Source of the DNA: Bacteroides sp.
Lineage (GTDB): Bacteria; Bacteroidota; Bacteroidia; Bacteroidales; Bacteroidaceae
DNA: 64,000 bases
Reading direction: 5' to 3'
Assembly: GCA_021202275.1 (NCBI GenBank)
Contig: JAJQDI010000016.1
Span: 43,245-107,244 of the forward strand
Below the pieces are notes generated by a model. That model saw only the letters and a program-made list of their open reading frames with translations, had not been told where the DNA came from and did no database searches. This document shows, one piece after another, positions 26,679 through 35,600 of this stretch. Both the position numbers and the translations under genes were made by a program. The stretch's first letter is position 1, and each line of letters starts with the position of its first letter.

Positions 26679-26786
26679 ATAAGCAATGAATAGATTCGTT
26701 TATAAATTATAGTTAGAACTATGGATGTTTTTGTAATTTTATGGAAAGTTTAATGATAGGATTGAAATTAATAAAAATATAAAGAA

Positions 26787-27122
26787 ATGGATAAACTGAA
26801 TATTCTTTGGACAACGGATAATAAAGATACCATATTTAATATGCTCTCCATGTATGCTATAAACTCGAAAAAAAGGCAATGGTGGAAAGAGGTAAACGTG
26901 ATATTATGGGGAGCGTCCGTAAAACTTGCCGGTTATGACACGCAAGTTCAGACAGAGATTTTAGAAATGTTGAATAATGGCATATCTGTAGAGGCTTGCA
27001 AAGATTGTTGTGATACTTTTGATGTTTCAGAAACACTGTCTAAGTTAGGGATAAATGTAAGATATATGGGGCAATATTTGACAGAGTATTTAAAAAACGG
27101 AGAAAAAGTATTAACCATATAG
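26787..27122 (+). CDS. DsrE-family protein
   Basis: The 111-residue protein has the DsrE/DsrF-like alpha/beta fold: LNILWTTDNKDTI, WWKEVNVILWGASVKLAGYD, and a Cys pair in VEACKDCCDTF near the position of the sulfur-carrying Cys of DsrE. This suggests a persulfide carrier or related role, but the pattern is loose. It is 27 bp upstream of a metallo-hydrolase and likely co-transcribed, a pairing reminiscent of sulfur-handling operons. Confidence 0.75.
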   Translation: MDKLNILWTTDNKDTIFNMLSMYAINSKKRQWWKEVNVILWGASVKLAGYDTQVQTEILEMLNNGISVEACKDCCDTFDVSETLSKLGINVRYMGQYLTEYLKNGEKVLTI

Positions 27123-27149
27123 ACAGGCAACTTGCACTTACACTGAAAT

Positions 27150-27956
27150 ATGAAACTGACCGTTTTAGCTGATAATAATACATTTATAGACCACTATTAT
27201 TGTGGAGAACCCGCTCTTAGTTTTTATCTGGAAGATGAAGAAACAAAGATTTTGTTTGATACGGGGTATTCAGATGTTTTTGTAAAGAATGCAGAGAAGA
27301 TGCGGATTGATCTTTCCGCTGCGATGCACATTGTTTTGTCTCATGGGCACAATGACCATACAGGTGGATTGGTCTTTCTGCAGGAAAAGAATTATCTTTT
27401 TAATAAACATATTGTAGCCCATCCGGACGTATTTATACCCAGAGAGGAAAATGGGCATTCCATTTGTTCGCCATTGGATGCGCTGACTATCGCCAAACAA
27501 TGTGAAGTTTCCTATTCAAAAACACCTTACCAGATCAGTTCCCGTTTTTTGTTTTTAGGGGAAATTCCGGAGTTACTGTCTTTTGAAAAAAGAGATTCCA
27601 TCGGCTTTACCCATACTCCCGATGGTCAGGAAAAAGATTTAGTGATGGACGACTCTGCCTTGGTACATCAAAGTGAAGCCGGGCTATTCATTATCACCAG
27701 ATGTTCACATAGTGGCATTTGCACCATCATTGAATATGCCAAACAAGTCTGTCAGCAAGAGAAGATAACAGGAGTCATAGGAGGTTTTCATCTGTTCGAT
27801 CATTCACCCAGACTCCAGCAAACGATTGCCTATTTCAAGGCGAATGACATCGGGCAGATTTATCCCTCCCATTGTGTATCTTTAACTGCGAAAGCGGAAA
27901 TGTTTAAATCTTTACCCATTTCTGAGGTTGGAGTAGGATTGACGCTGAATATCTGA
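27150..27956 (+). CDS. MBL-fold hydrolase, dihydropterin-phosphate synthase-like
   Basis: The 268-residue protein has FDTGYSDVFVKNA, the metal motif SHGHNDHTGG, TRCSHSGICTII and a terminal PSHCVSLTAK. This arrangement is shared with archaeal and bacterial proteins annotated as RFAP-synthase-like MBL hydrolases. Two-metal hydrolytic activity is expected and the substrate is unknown. Its 3' end overlaps the convergent membrane-protein gene by 45 bp. Confidence 0.85.
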   Translation: MKLTVLADNNTFIDHYYCGEPALSFYLEDEETKILFDTGYSDVFVKNAEKMRIDLSAAMHIVLSHGHNDHTGGLVFLQEKNYLFNKHIVAHPDVFIPREENGHSICSPLDALTIAKQCEVSYSKTPYQISSRFLFLGEIPELLSFEKRDSIGFTHTPDGQEKDLVMDDSALVHQSEAGLFIITRCSHSGICTIIEYAKQVCQQEKITGVIGGFHLFDHSPRLQQTIAYFKANDIGQIYPSHCVSLTAKAEMFKSLPISEVGVGLTLNI

Positions 27957-28589
27957 GTGGCGTAATTCTTTCAGTCCCCACGGGATATAACCTGCGCACA
28001 TTAAAATGCTGCCGACAGTGCTTATCAGTTCTATTTCGGGATTATTTAACAGGAGTAACCCGATAATAATGAGATAACCCTGCCATTTGTGTACTATATT
28101 CTCTTTTATCAGCCCGATGGTTTGTATAATGGCGCCCAAAGGCAGGAGGGGTAAGAAGTATACTATCCATAGAAGTCCGGCTTTCTGTACAATTACATCC
28201 AGATAAGGGATAAACTGCTGAAACTGGTTTTCCGGAAGTGTATCGAAAGCGGACATGACGAGGCACAACGCTCCTTTATCAACGGCTAAAATAAATGCCC
28301 CGAAGATGCCGATAACTCCGCCCCAGAAACCGTACTTTTTTCCTTTCCCCTGAAGTCTGTTCATTATGCCTATCATTCCCGTTATTATGAATGGAACAGC
28401 AATCATAACAATAAAATGTCCGATATGATAAAGGCTATTGTTATGAAAGCGGTCGGCAAGATCCTGGGCAGTGTTTAGCGTTTTCATCCCGATCAAATCG
28501 GGATGCATGAGGAAACCAATAAATAACATGATTGGAAAGAGAATAATAGATAGTGCAAAACCTTTGGATTGAATTGTTTCGATTTTCAT
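27912..28589 (-). CDS. Multi-pass membrane protein of unknown function
   Basis: The 225-residue protein has about six hydrophobic helices (LSIILFPIMLFIGFLM, FIVMIAVPFIITGMIGIM, VIGIFGAFILAV, LWIVYFLPLLPLGAI, YLIIIGLLLLNN, GSILMCAGYIPWG). No catalytic motif is evident. It resembles DUF4386-like integral membrane proteins in length and layout, but I cannot assign it. Its last 15 codons overlap the end of the convergent MBL gene. Confidence 0.7.
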   Translation of the reverse strand: MKIETIQSKGFALSIILFPIMLFIGFLMHPDLIGMKTLNTAQDLADRFHNNSLYHIGHFIVMIAVPFIITGMIGIMNRLQGKGKKYGFWGGVIGIFGAFILAVDKGALCLVMSAFDTLPENQFQQFIPYLDVIVQKAGLLWIVYFLPLLPLGAIIQTIGLIKENIVHKWQGYLIIIGLLLLNNPEIELISTVGSILMCAGYIPWGLKELRHSDIQRQSYSNLRNG

Positions 28590-28733
28590 ACTGTTTATTT
28601 TTAAATGTTAAACGATACAAAGGAAAAGCATTTAATAAGGTGGGTCGTCTCACTCGTGTGAATGGGACTTATTTATAAAAAAGAAGAGTCTTACTCATAC
28701 AAGCAGGACGGGGATTGAATTGATTTTCAGGAG

Positions 28734-29825
28734 TTAGTTGTTGCGGTATTGGGTTGGGGTGAATCCTGTTTTTTGTTTGAAAATCCGGTTAAAGGTTGAT
28801 TTGGAATTGAATCCGCAATCATAGGCAATGGCTAGTACGGTTAAGTTCTGATATTGGGAATCCCGCAATCTTTCTTTTACTTCTTCTATCCGGTAGTTAT
28901 TAACGAAGTCGTAAAAATTCTGATTAAAAACGGTGTTCAGCACTTGTGTAATGTAATGAGGATAGGTATCTAATGCGGATGCAAGGTCTTTCAGGGTCAG
29001 ATCCGTGATAAGATATGGTTTTTCGTTTTGCATATAGCGTGTAAGTTTTTTGGAAAGGGTAGTTGCATCGTCTTGTTTTAGTCCGTAATTGGCGTATGAA
29101 TTATCTTTATTGATTATGGATGGTTCTTCTGTTTGTGCCTCATGGTATGGAATGACGATTTGGTTAAACAGGTTGCTGTGTTTAATTCCTCTGAATCCTA
29201 ATATATTGACAAATTGCAAAACGACAACGGCAAAAGCATTATATAAGGAAAAAGGATATGAAAAGAACTCATGAAGTACGATCAATATCAATGCTCCGCT
29301 TAACAAAATAATCAACCCGAAAGCCAAAAACCTCATCCAGTCAAAACTTAACTTCTGTATATTGGAGAAATTGCTGAGTAGAAACTTCTTATAGTGATGG
29401 AATAAGCTGGCAGCAAGAATAACAAATAATCCGTTCCATAGAAAGGCTACTATCCTGCTGATGATGGCTGTTTCTGTAGGATATGAATGGTAAAGAATGA
29501 ATCCAATAAGAGCAAAAATCAGATATCCAATCAGGGCTATATGTTCTTTTTTGAAATTTTTCGTTGAATTGTTTATCAATGATTTGGTACATACATAGAG
29601 AAAGAAACCATGTAAACCGGCCAGAATATAACCGGGATAAGCTAAGAAACCAGACCACAGTAAATTTTTATTCTGCGACACAGAAATACAAAGAATGTTT
29701 AGAGTCAAAAACACCAACCATGAGGATAGGTGTTTATCCAGCATACTTTTATTCTTTTTCGTAAGAATCAGTACACTGAAAAATAAAGCCTGAAAAGCTG
29801 CGATGCAGGATATTATCTGAAACAT
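28734..29825 (-). CDS. Membrane-anchored AraC-type regulator (7TM + HTH)
   Basis: The 363-residue protein has seven predicted membrane helices in the first ~220 residues and then a cytoplasmic AraC HTH pair (LTLKDLASALDTYPHYITQV and VLAIAYDCGFNSKSTFNRIF). This architecture is common in Bacteroidetes, where the signal is sensed in the membrane. A TATCTTTG -7 element lies at 29845-29852. The likely target is a nearby gene, but none is obvious; the membrane protein at 27912 is in the same direction downstream. Confidence 0.88.
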   Translation of the reverse strand: MFQIISCIAAFQALFFSVLILTKKNKSMLDKHLSSWLVFLTLNILCISVSQNKNLLWSGFLAYPGYILAGLHGFFLYVCTKSLINNSTKNFKKEHIALIGYLIFALIGFILYHSYPTETAIISRIVAFLWNGLFVILAASLFHHYKKFLLSNFSNIQKLSFDWMRFLAFGLIILLSGALILIVLHEFFSYPFSLYNAFAVVVLQFVNILGFRGIKHSNLFNQIVIPYHEAQTEEPSIINKDNSYANYGLKQDDATTLSKKLTRYMQNEKPYLITDLTLKDLASALDTYPHYITQVLNTVFNQNFYDFVNNYRIEEVKERLRDSQYQNLTVLAIAYDCGFNSKSTFNRIFKQKTGFTPTQYRNN

Positions 29826-29844
29826 ATTTTTGTTTTAATGACTA

Positions 29845-29852
29845 CAAAGATA
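29845..29852 (-). promoter_or_regulatory. -7 element (TATCTTTG) of the 7TM-AraC gene
   Basis: CAAAGATA on the plus strand gives TATCTTTG 20 bp upstream of ATG 29825. Confidence 0.6.
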
Positions 29853-29996
29853 TCATTTTCGCAAGGATTTATCTTCCAGGCAGATTGTCGGGCATGCCGG
29901 AGTTACGTGCAATGAAAAGTAATTTGTTGCCTGTGCTTTCATATATTCATAGGAAACTATCAAGGATTTCCTGATAGTTCCCTGTACGTTATTGAA

Positions 29997-30557
29997 TTAT
30001 TTCAGTTGCTTACCGTCTGAGAAAGCGTTTCCTGCTTTTTCACCTACTTTCAGATAGTCATTGTTGAACGGGTCGAAAATGATGGGCATTGCCTTTGCGG
30101 GGTCTACCTTGCCGTTTTCGTCGAGCACCCGTTCGTCAACGCTTACATTGACAATCTCACCCCGTAGGATACCCGTTTCCGGATTGAAGTCTATTAGTTT
30201 GCATTCTATGGCTATGCTTAGTTCTTCAATCAGGGGAGCATCTACGAATTCTGATTTTACTGCATGAAATCCCGCTTTAGCAAACTTGTCTGCTACTTTA
30301 TTGCCCGACACGATGCCTACGTAGTCGCAAGCGGCTACCTGTCCGGCTTCTGCCATACTTACGGTGAAGGCTTTGCGACTCAGGATATTGGCTGTTGTTT
30401 TGTGTCCGGCACTGATGCAGATACTGATTTCTTTCATTTCGCTGATGCCGCCCCATGCTGCGTTCATTGCGTTGGGGGTGCCGTCTTCGCCATATGTGGC
30501 GATGATGAAGACAGGCTGTGGATAACTGAGTGGTTTTGCTCCGAAATTCTTTCTCAT
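29997..30557 (-). CDS. Flavin reductase-family (flavoredoxin-like) protein
   Basis: The 186-residue FMN-binding split-barrel protein shows PQPVFIIATYGEDGTPNAMN, AAWGGISEMKEISICIS and HKTTANILSRKAFTVSMAE. Such proteins bind FMN and transfer electrons, or act as NAD(P)H:flavin oxidoreductases. It is cytosolic, unlike the exported fusion at 3890 that carries a related domain. A TATTTTTG element at 30590-30597 gives a short leader. It is monocistronic. Confidence 0.88.
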   Translation of the reverse strand: MRKNFGAKPLSYPQPVFIIATYGEDGTPNAMNAAWGGISEMKEISICISAGHKTTANILSRKAFTVSMAEAGQVAACDYVGIVSGNKVADKFAKAGFHAVKSEFVDAPLIEELSIAIECKLIDFNPETGILRGEIVNVSVDERVLDENGKVDPAKAMPIIFDPFNNDYLKVGEKAGNAFSDGKQLK

Positions 30558-30589
30558 ACTCTGTTCATTTTATTAGTGGATATTATCTG

Positions 30590-30597
30590 CAAAAATA
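30590..30597 (-). promoter_or_regulatory. -7 element (TATTTTTG) of the flavin reductase gene
   Basis: CAAAAATA on the plus strand lies 32 bp before ATG 30557. The remaining spacer to 30878 shows no gene. Confidence 0.5.
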
Positions 30598-30878
30598 TAA
30601 TTTTCTCTATAAAGTATTCCCCGCAAGAAAGACAATTCAAGGTCAGTTCGAGACTATCAGACGTTTTCGTGAATCCTGTCCTTCACACAAATTTCTTATT
30701 GTTTACAAATATGTGCATCGGTGGCGGCATAACCGGGGGCGGGAAAACAGGTGAACTCATATTCGTCAGGTGGGCCAGCGGGTGATGTGATTATTTTATT
30801 AACAAAAAGATATCTGTTTTGGGTATCCTTATTTGAAACAAACAGTGTATGTTTGTATATAGATTAATTGAAAAAAAC

Positions 30879-31295
30879 ATGAAGCATTTTCTTTCTGAAC
30901 CGGCGGTTTGGAAAACAATTTCCGAATTTGTCGCACCCAATGGAGAAATATCCAACAGCGAAGGGGAGTCTGTTATTTCTATCTCTGAAACAGAACTTAC
31001 AAACGAGAGCTGGGCTCAAATAGGAGATGTGAAAAGGATGAATAACTATAAATTAATTTCTGTTTCTCCAGGCGAGTTTCGTTATGAATCATTCAACCCT
31101 GAACTCGGAAAGCAAACCGGTGTGTACAATATTGACCGTAATACGATATTTTCTAAGTTTAAGGTAGAGGCTACTTCTCTTAACGGATATGAAATTATCC
31201 GGCGGGAGAATGATGTCTGCTATGCACAAGGTGCGCTTTATGATGGTGACAAACTGGTTAATACATGGAATGCTATACTCTCTAAATTAAGATAA
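30879..31295 (+). CDS. Conserved-looking protein of unknown function
   Basis: ATG 30879 (MKHFLSEPAVWKTISEF) is preferred to the upstream 30849 start, which adds a non-native-looking run. The 138-residue product has alternating strands (SVISISETELTNESWAQIG, NYKLISVSPGEFRYESFN, FSKFKVEATSLNGYEIIRRE), suggesting a lipocalin-like or other small beta-barrel. There is no signal peptide. I do not recognise the family. A terminator follows 100 bp downstream. Confidence 0.65.
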   Translation: MKHFLSEPAVWKTISEFVAPNGEISNSEGESVISISETELTNESWAQIGDVKRMNNYKLISVSPGEFRYESFNPELGKQTGVYNIDRNTIFSKFKVEATSLNGYEIIRRENDVCYAQGALYDGDKLVNTWNAILSKLR

Positions 31296-31396
31296 GGCAT
31301 TCCGAGGGTAATGTTTTTATTAATCTCAATTATATGTGCGTTTAACTATTTACTGCGTCCTGCGGGTGCGCGACAGGGTTGCGGAGATTAGTAAAG

Positions 31397-31435
31397 GAGA
31401 AAACCGAATGCATGTTGGTTTTCTCTTTTATTATT
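31397..31435 (+). terminator. Rho-independent terminator
   Basis: GAGAAAACC (31397-31405) pairs with GGTTTTCTC (31417-31425), followed by TTTTATTATTT. It ends the gene at 30879 and overlaps the 3' end of the convergent pseudogene. Confidence 0.75.
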
Positions 31436-31943
31436 TAATCATTTTAATTTGTTTTTCTACCTCTTGGATCTTTTTGAGCCAATAGTCTATGGCTTGTAAA
31501 TTGGTGACTACTTGTTTCTTTCCTCTTTCGGTGGGTACTTTGTTTATATATTTCCCGTATAATGATTGTTCCCGGCTTTTCTGGGCTTGAGTTATGGGTT
31601 CTATGCGGTTGCGCCAGAAATCCAGTTCTTTGTTATATTGCTCTATTATGTTTTGGAAGTATTTGATTAGTGCTTCTTTATCTGCCGGGATGTAGCCGGG
31701 TCCGCTGCAACCACAGGAGAAGAACCGGATTCCCACCATATAAAGTTGTTTGACGTGTTGTCATTCTTTGATTGCGTTTTTAGCCGGTGCTTCGAAATCC
31801 TTACCGACCTCAGCCATCAGTTCTCCGCATTGAGGACATTTTGCATGGGGAGTTTCATTTCCTTTGCGAATGTCTATGAATAGTCTTCTTTTAAACGTCT
31901 TGCGACATTCAAAACAGATGTAATGCGGTTTGTAAGCTACCAT
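31431..31943 (-). pseudogene. Zinc-ribbon protein interrupted by one in-frame TGA
   Basis: The first 60 codons encode a CxxC...CxxC ribbon (ICFECRKTFKRR, AKCPQCGELM) and end at TGA 31763-31761 after NAIKE. The same frame continues without any other stop through QHVKQLYMVGIRFFSCGCSG to the end at 31431, giving about 170 codons in all, with a C-terminal helical part (EALIKYFQNIIEQYNKELDFW). The simplest reading is one gene in which a Trp TGG became TGA. Selenocysteine or readthrough is less likely because no structured element is evident after the stop. The function of the family is unknown to me. Confidence 0.75.
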
Positions 31944-32030
31944 TGCGTATCGGCCATATCTTTATTTTTTATCTTTGACGGAAAACCGGCATAGGGTTGT
32001 GTAGGCTATTGCTGACTAAAATAAAAATTT

Positions 32031-32429
32031 TTACTCCATCTTCCAGAACGGATTGTAGGCTACTTCAAAAAGGTATCCATCCGGGTCGGCGAAGTATCCG
32101 CTATATCCGCCCCATGATGTTTTTTGAGCGGGTTTGACGATGCTGCCCCCAATGGATTCTACCTTTGCGAGGATTTCGGCAACTTCTTCTTCGCTGTGGG
32201 TATTGTGTGCCAGGGCGATTCCGGAGAAGCGGGACGGCTCGTGTGGGATTGTCACGTCTTCTGCCAGTTCTCCGATGGGATAGAGAGCAAAGAGGATTCC
32301 GGGCATATTGAAGACAATCAGTTCTCCGACACTTTTATCCGAACGTTTCCAACCGAGTTGTTCATAAAAACGAACCGAGCGTTGCAGGTCGGCAACTCCA
32401 AGCGTGATTACTGTGATTCGTTGTTCCAT
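32031..32429 (-). CDS. VOC-family protein (glyoxalase/bleomycin-resistance-like)
   Basis: The 132-residue protein has the VOC repeats VITLGVADLQRSVRFYEQLGW and YSGYFADPDGYLFEVAYNPFW. The C-terminal Glu ligand is present, but the first His ligand position is Thr/Leu, so metal-dependent catalysis is uncertain and a binding or resistance role is possible. It lies 15 bp downstream of tag on the same strand and is probably in the same transcript. Confidence 0.85.
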   Translation of the reverse strand: MEQRITVITLGVADLQRSVRFYEQLGWKRSDKSVGELIVFNMPGILFALYPIGELAEDVTIPHEPSRFSGIALAHNTHSEEEVAEILAKVESIGGSIVKPAQKTSWGGYSGYFADPDGYLFEVAYNPFWKME

Positions 32430-32443
32430 GATGAGGTATGTTA

Positions 32444-33019
32444 TTATTTATTTTTCCGGCAAATATAGTCGAGGAAGTGGTCGTTTACGAAGCCTGCTGC
32501 TTGTAGATGGGCATAGCAAATGGTGGAGCCGAAGAATTTAAAGCCCCGCTTTTTCATGTCTTTGCTCATCGCATCGGATTCGGGGGATGTGGCAGGGATT
32601 TCGCTAAGTGAATTATAATTGTTTACTATCGGCTGATTGTTTGGGAAAAAGGATAGGGTATAATTGTAGAAGCTACCAAACTCTTTTTGGATTCCCATAA
32701 ATAACCTTGCGTTGGTGATGGCTGATTCGATTTTCATGCGGTTTTTTACTATTCCGTCAAATTTCGTTAGCCGTTCGACGTCTTCATCGGTCATTAGTGT
32801 CACTTTCTCTACGTCGAAGTTGTGGAAGGCTTTGCGATACCCTTCCCGTTTGCGGAGAATGGTTATCCAGCTTAGTCCTGCCTGTGCACCTTCCAATATT
32901 AAAAATTCAAATAGAATCCTATCGTCGTCGACAAGTTTGCCCCATACTTCGTCATGGTATTTAATATACAATTCGTCTTTGCCGCACCAACCGCAGCGAC
33001 CGTTTACTATGTCTTCCAT
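32444..33019 (-). CDS. tag: DNA-3-methyladenine glycosylase I
   Basis: Tag removes 3-methyladenine from alkylated DNA as the first step of base excision repair. The 191-residue protein is full length and shows RCGWCGKDELYIKYHDEVWG with the zinc-binding Cys, the active-site region ILEGAQAGLSWITILRKRE, and the conserved end FGSTICYAHLQAAGFVNDH. It is one of three alkylation-repair type genes in the window, with 47591 and 54146. Confidence 0.95.
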   Translation of the reverse strand: MEDIVNGRCGWCGKDELYIKYHDEVWGKLVDDDRILFEFLILEGAQAGLSWITILRKREGYRKAFHNFDVEKVTLMTDEDVERLTKFDGIVKNRMKIESAITNARLFMGIQKEFGSFYNYTLSFFPNNQPIVNNYNSLSEIPATSPESDAMSKDMKKRGFKFFGSTICYAHLQAAGFVNDHFLDYICRKNK

Positions 33020-33051
33020 GTGGGTAAAGATAGTGTTTTTATGACTTGTAA

Positions 33052-33651
33052 TTATTGGGGTGAGAGTCCATTGGTATAAAACTGATAACTCTCTTCTATT
33101 ATTTCCGGGGTATCTGCTTCTAAAGCATACAAAATTTCACGGCAGAACTCTAAGGGGGATGTTCCGTTGGCGGTTACGATGTTGCCGTCTCTTACAGCCT
33201 GTTGATTGATATAATTTGCATCTCCTGTGTATTTTTCTCCTGCATATTGTTTCAGGTAGTCCAATCCGTTGCTTGTATGTTTTATGTTATTGAGAAATCC
33301 ATGCATGCCGAGAAAAACGGATGCGTTGCATATTCCGGCTACCAGTTTATTTTCCTGAATGGCTTTTTCCACGAGCGGAACGATTTGCATGGCTTCGGGC
33401 GAGAACCAACCTGAACCCCCAACCAGGACTAACCCAGCGTATTCTTCAGGCAGGGTGTTTATATCGTAGTCGGGCAGGACTTTAAACCCGCCGATAGACA
33501 GTACCGGTTCTTTGATCACAGACAGGGTTCCGGTGGTATATAGGATGGGACTTCCGGGCTTCACTCCCTTATTCAGACAAGTGGCAATATAGGCTCCTTC
33601 CCAATCGGCAAACTCACTTAGGAGTACAAAAATTATTTCTTTCTTATTCAT
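33052..33651 (-). CDS. DJ-1/PfpI-family protein (class I glutamine amidotransferase-like)
   Basis: The 199-residue protein has the nucleophile elbow AGICNASVFLGMHG with Cys near position 108 and the upstream acidic strand region LVLVGGSGWFSPE. Members include proteases, chaperones and glyoxalase III or deglycase-like enzymes. It overlaps the upstream VOC gene by 8 bp (ATG inside the end of that frame), so the two are translationally coupled. That supports a shared role in carbonyl or electrophile stress. Confidence 0.85.
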   Translation of the reverse strand: MNKKEIIFVLLSEFADWEGAYIATCLNKGVKPGSPILYTTGTLSVIKEPVLSIGGFKVLPDYDINTLPEEYAGLVLVGGSGWFSPEAMQIVPLVEKAIQENKLVAGICNASVFLGMHGFLNNIKHTSNGLDYLKQYAGEKYTGDANYINQQAVRDGNIVTANGTSPLEFCREILYALEADTPEIIEESYQFYTNGLSPQ

Positions 33652-34087
33652 ATTTCTTGCTTTCTTCTATAAGCTCTTCACTACATTGTTCTGGAGCCAG
33701 AGGTGTAAAAAGTTCTATCAAATTACCTTCAGGGTCGCGCAGATGTACTACCCGCATACCCCAACCAGCCATATCGGTAGGTTCATTAATAAATTTTACT
33801 CCCTTTGCTTTCAATGTAGAGTAAGTGCCGTCTACATTATCTACACTGAAGCCTACAAGTGATTTTTCCCGGAATCCTACTGGCAATTCTTTATCCGCAT
33901 TCCCAACAGAGGGTGCCATCCAGTCGGATACAAAAAGGGCAAATCCTTCTATGCCGTCTGCTACCTTAAAACTGGCATATCCGCTGTTCTCATCACCCCA
34001 TGCCGGTTCTAATCCAAGTTGTTCGGTGTAGAACTTAAAACATGTAGCAAAATCTTTAACTAATAATCTTACATTACTAAATTTCAT
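33644..34087 (-). CDS. VOC-family protein
   Basis: ATG 34087 (MKFSNVRLLVKDF) is chosen because the TACTTTTG element at 34124-34131 would put the transcription start at or inside the longer alternatives (34114, 34156). The 147-residue protein has NVRLLVKDFATCFKFYTEQL and VVHLRDPEGNLIELFTPL, a VOC double unit with the C-terminal Glu ligand. The insert NADKELPVGFREKSLVGFSV is typical of bleomycin-resistance-like members. It forms an operon with the DJ-1 gene. Confidence 0.85.
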   Translation of the reverse strand: MKFSNVRLLVKDFATCFKFYTEQLGLEPAWGDENSGYASFKVADGIEGFALFVSDWMAPSVGNADKELPVGFREKSLVGFSVDNVDGTYSTLKAKGVKFINEPTDMAGWGMRVVHLRDPEGNLIELFTPLAPEQCSEELIEESKKYE

Positions 34088-34123
34088 TGCTGTTGAATGT
34101 TTATGGTTATTCATATATATTTT

Positions 34124-34131
34124 CAAAAGTA
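34124..34131 (-). promoter_or_regulatory. -7 element (TACTTTTG) of the VOC-DJ-1 operon
   Basis: CAAAAGTA on the plus strand gives TACTTTTG, and the predicted start site is about 30 bp before ATG 34087. This element decides the start codon choice of the VOC gene. Confidence 0.6.
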
Positions 34132-34281
34132 CATAAATAATTGGGGATAAGAACACGAGGAGTACAAATAAAAATCTTTTATGTTGTTTCTATATAAAAT
34201 AGTTGAATACAACGATACTTTCCGGTAAGCCTATTAGAGTGAATGTTTTGGAAAAAATAGTAGTAGAAAAACATCCGGAAG

Positions 34282-35568
34282 TCAGTCCTGGCTGGATTTC
34301 TCTTTCAGCAGATGCTCTAATACTAAAACCATGAGAGTGCCCATTATAAATCCGTTGCCTGCTATGGGTTGTAATACATCGGGCATAGAACCGGCAAATG
34401 CAGGAGGAGCGAATGAAATAAATATACCTGTCATTACCGGAAATCCAATAATAATGGCACTTCTGAAATCAGAAATACTTTTTTCTGCTCCTATTAATTG
34501 TAGCCCGGATGCGAGCTGTGTACTCATTACATATAATAGTACACTCCCTAAAACCACTCCCGGAATATAGGAGAACAGGAATAAGGATTGTGGAAAAAAG
34601 GCACAAATAATAAGCAAAATTCCTGCCACAATGAGGGGAAAACGGGAGGCAGATTGTGTAGCTGCAATGATTCCCGGACTCATTGAATAATCAACCATAC
34701 CGATTGTCCCCAGACTACCGGACAGCATATTGAATATTCCTGTAACTCTCAGTCCCCGTCTGCTTCTACCGGCAATTGAATCTGCATGTATGAACGTAGC
34801 TGTTGCCTGAATGGCTCCGAACTCGTTGACAATAAGTGCTAAAAAGCAAAAAAAGAAGGCAATAATGGCTGAAAGGTTAAATTCGGGAGAGATAAACAGA
34901 TTCTCTTTTATAATTTCCCCATTCAGTCCGCTGACGGATGGATGCACAGGAGTACCAAATATGGTTAAATAGATAGCAGTACCAAAAAATAATCCAAGCA
35001 GTATTATTTGCGATTTATATATCCCTTTGAGAACCAGATTTCCGAAAATCATCAATAAGGCAAGGCATAGGGCAAACATCAGGTTGAAAAATACACTCCC
35101 GTTCGTGCCCGAAGAGAGACTAATAGCTAATGGCATAATAGTAATAGCCACAAGTATCAGAACAACTGCCACAACCCGTGTCGTAAATATCTTTTGTATA
35201 TATTCAAAAAACTTACCAAATGAAAGTAGCACCGTCATGGTTCCCCCTAAGACTATAGCTGTATATACAGCATTAACAGATAGATTACTACTGCCAATCA
35301 GTCCAATCAGCAAAACTGTCGCAGGCCCGGTTAATACAGGTAAGCGATGTCCCAGCCAAACCTGAATGATAAGTGCTAAACCTGTTAGCATAAATAGTTT
35401 TTGTGAATAGATAGTCTGCAAAATGACATCTTCCGTATGTAAACCTGATACTACTCCTGATAATATAATAAGAAATGGCAATGTGATAGTAAACCATTGT
35501 ACACCATAGAGAAGCATGTCTTTGTGCGTCGGTTTATCGTCTAAGTTATATTTCATACCTGTTTTCAT
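34282..35568 (-). CDS. NCS2-family nucleobase:cation symporter (uracil/xanthine permease type)
   Basis: The 428-residue protein has about 12-14 membrane helices and the NCS2 landmarks: YGVQWFTITLPFLIILSGVV, LPVLTGPATVLLIG, NEFGAIQATATFIH in the place of the conserved Glu-containing helix, and GTIGMVDYSMSPGIIAATQS. It imports a purine or pyrimidine base with protons or sodium; which base cannot be read. It stands alone between spacers. Confidence 0.88.
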   Translation of the reverse strand: MKTGMKYNLDDKPTHKDMLLYGVQWFTITLPFLIILSGVVSGLHTEDVILQTIYSQKLFMLTGLALIIQVWLGHRLPVLTGPATVLLIGLIGSSNLSVNAVYTAIVLGGTMTVLLSFGKFFEYIQKIFTTRVVAVVLILVAITIMPLAISLSSGTNGSVFFNLMFALCLALLMIFGNLVLKGIYKSQIILLGLFFGTAIYLTIFGTPVHPSVSGLNGEIIKENLFISPEFNLSAIIAFFFCFLALIVNEFGAIQATATFIHADSIAGRSRRGLRVTGIFNMLSGSLGTIGMVDYSMSPGIIAATQSASRFPLIVAGILLIICAFFPQSLFLFSYIPGVVLGSVLLYVMSTQLASGLQLIGAEKSISDFRSAIIIGFPVMTGIFISFAPPAFAGSMPDVLQPIAGNGFIMGTLMVLVLEHLLKEKSSQD

Positions 35569-35600
35569 ATCTGCAAAGGTTATCTTTTGTCAACTATTTA

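Noticed and set aside
19770..26700. Intact integrative element inserted at tRNA-Ser
   Set aside because: No intact integrase, conjugation genes or duplicated tRNA 3' end could be found, only remnants.
31761..31763. TGA as selenocysteine in the zinc-ribbon gene
   Set aside because: There is no evident stem-loop just after the TGA, and a Trp codon at this position is the simpler explanation.
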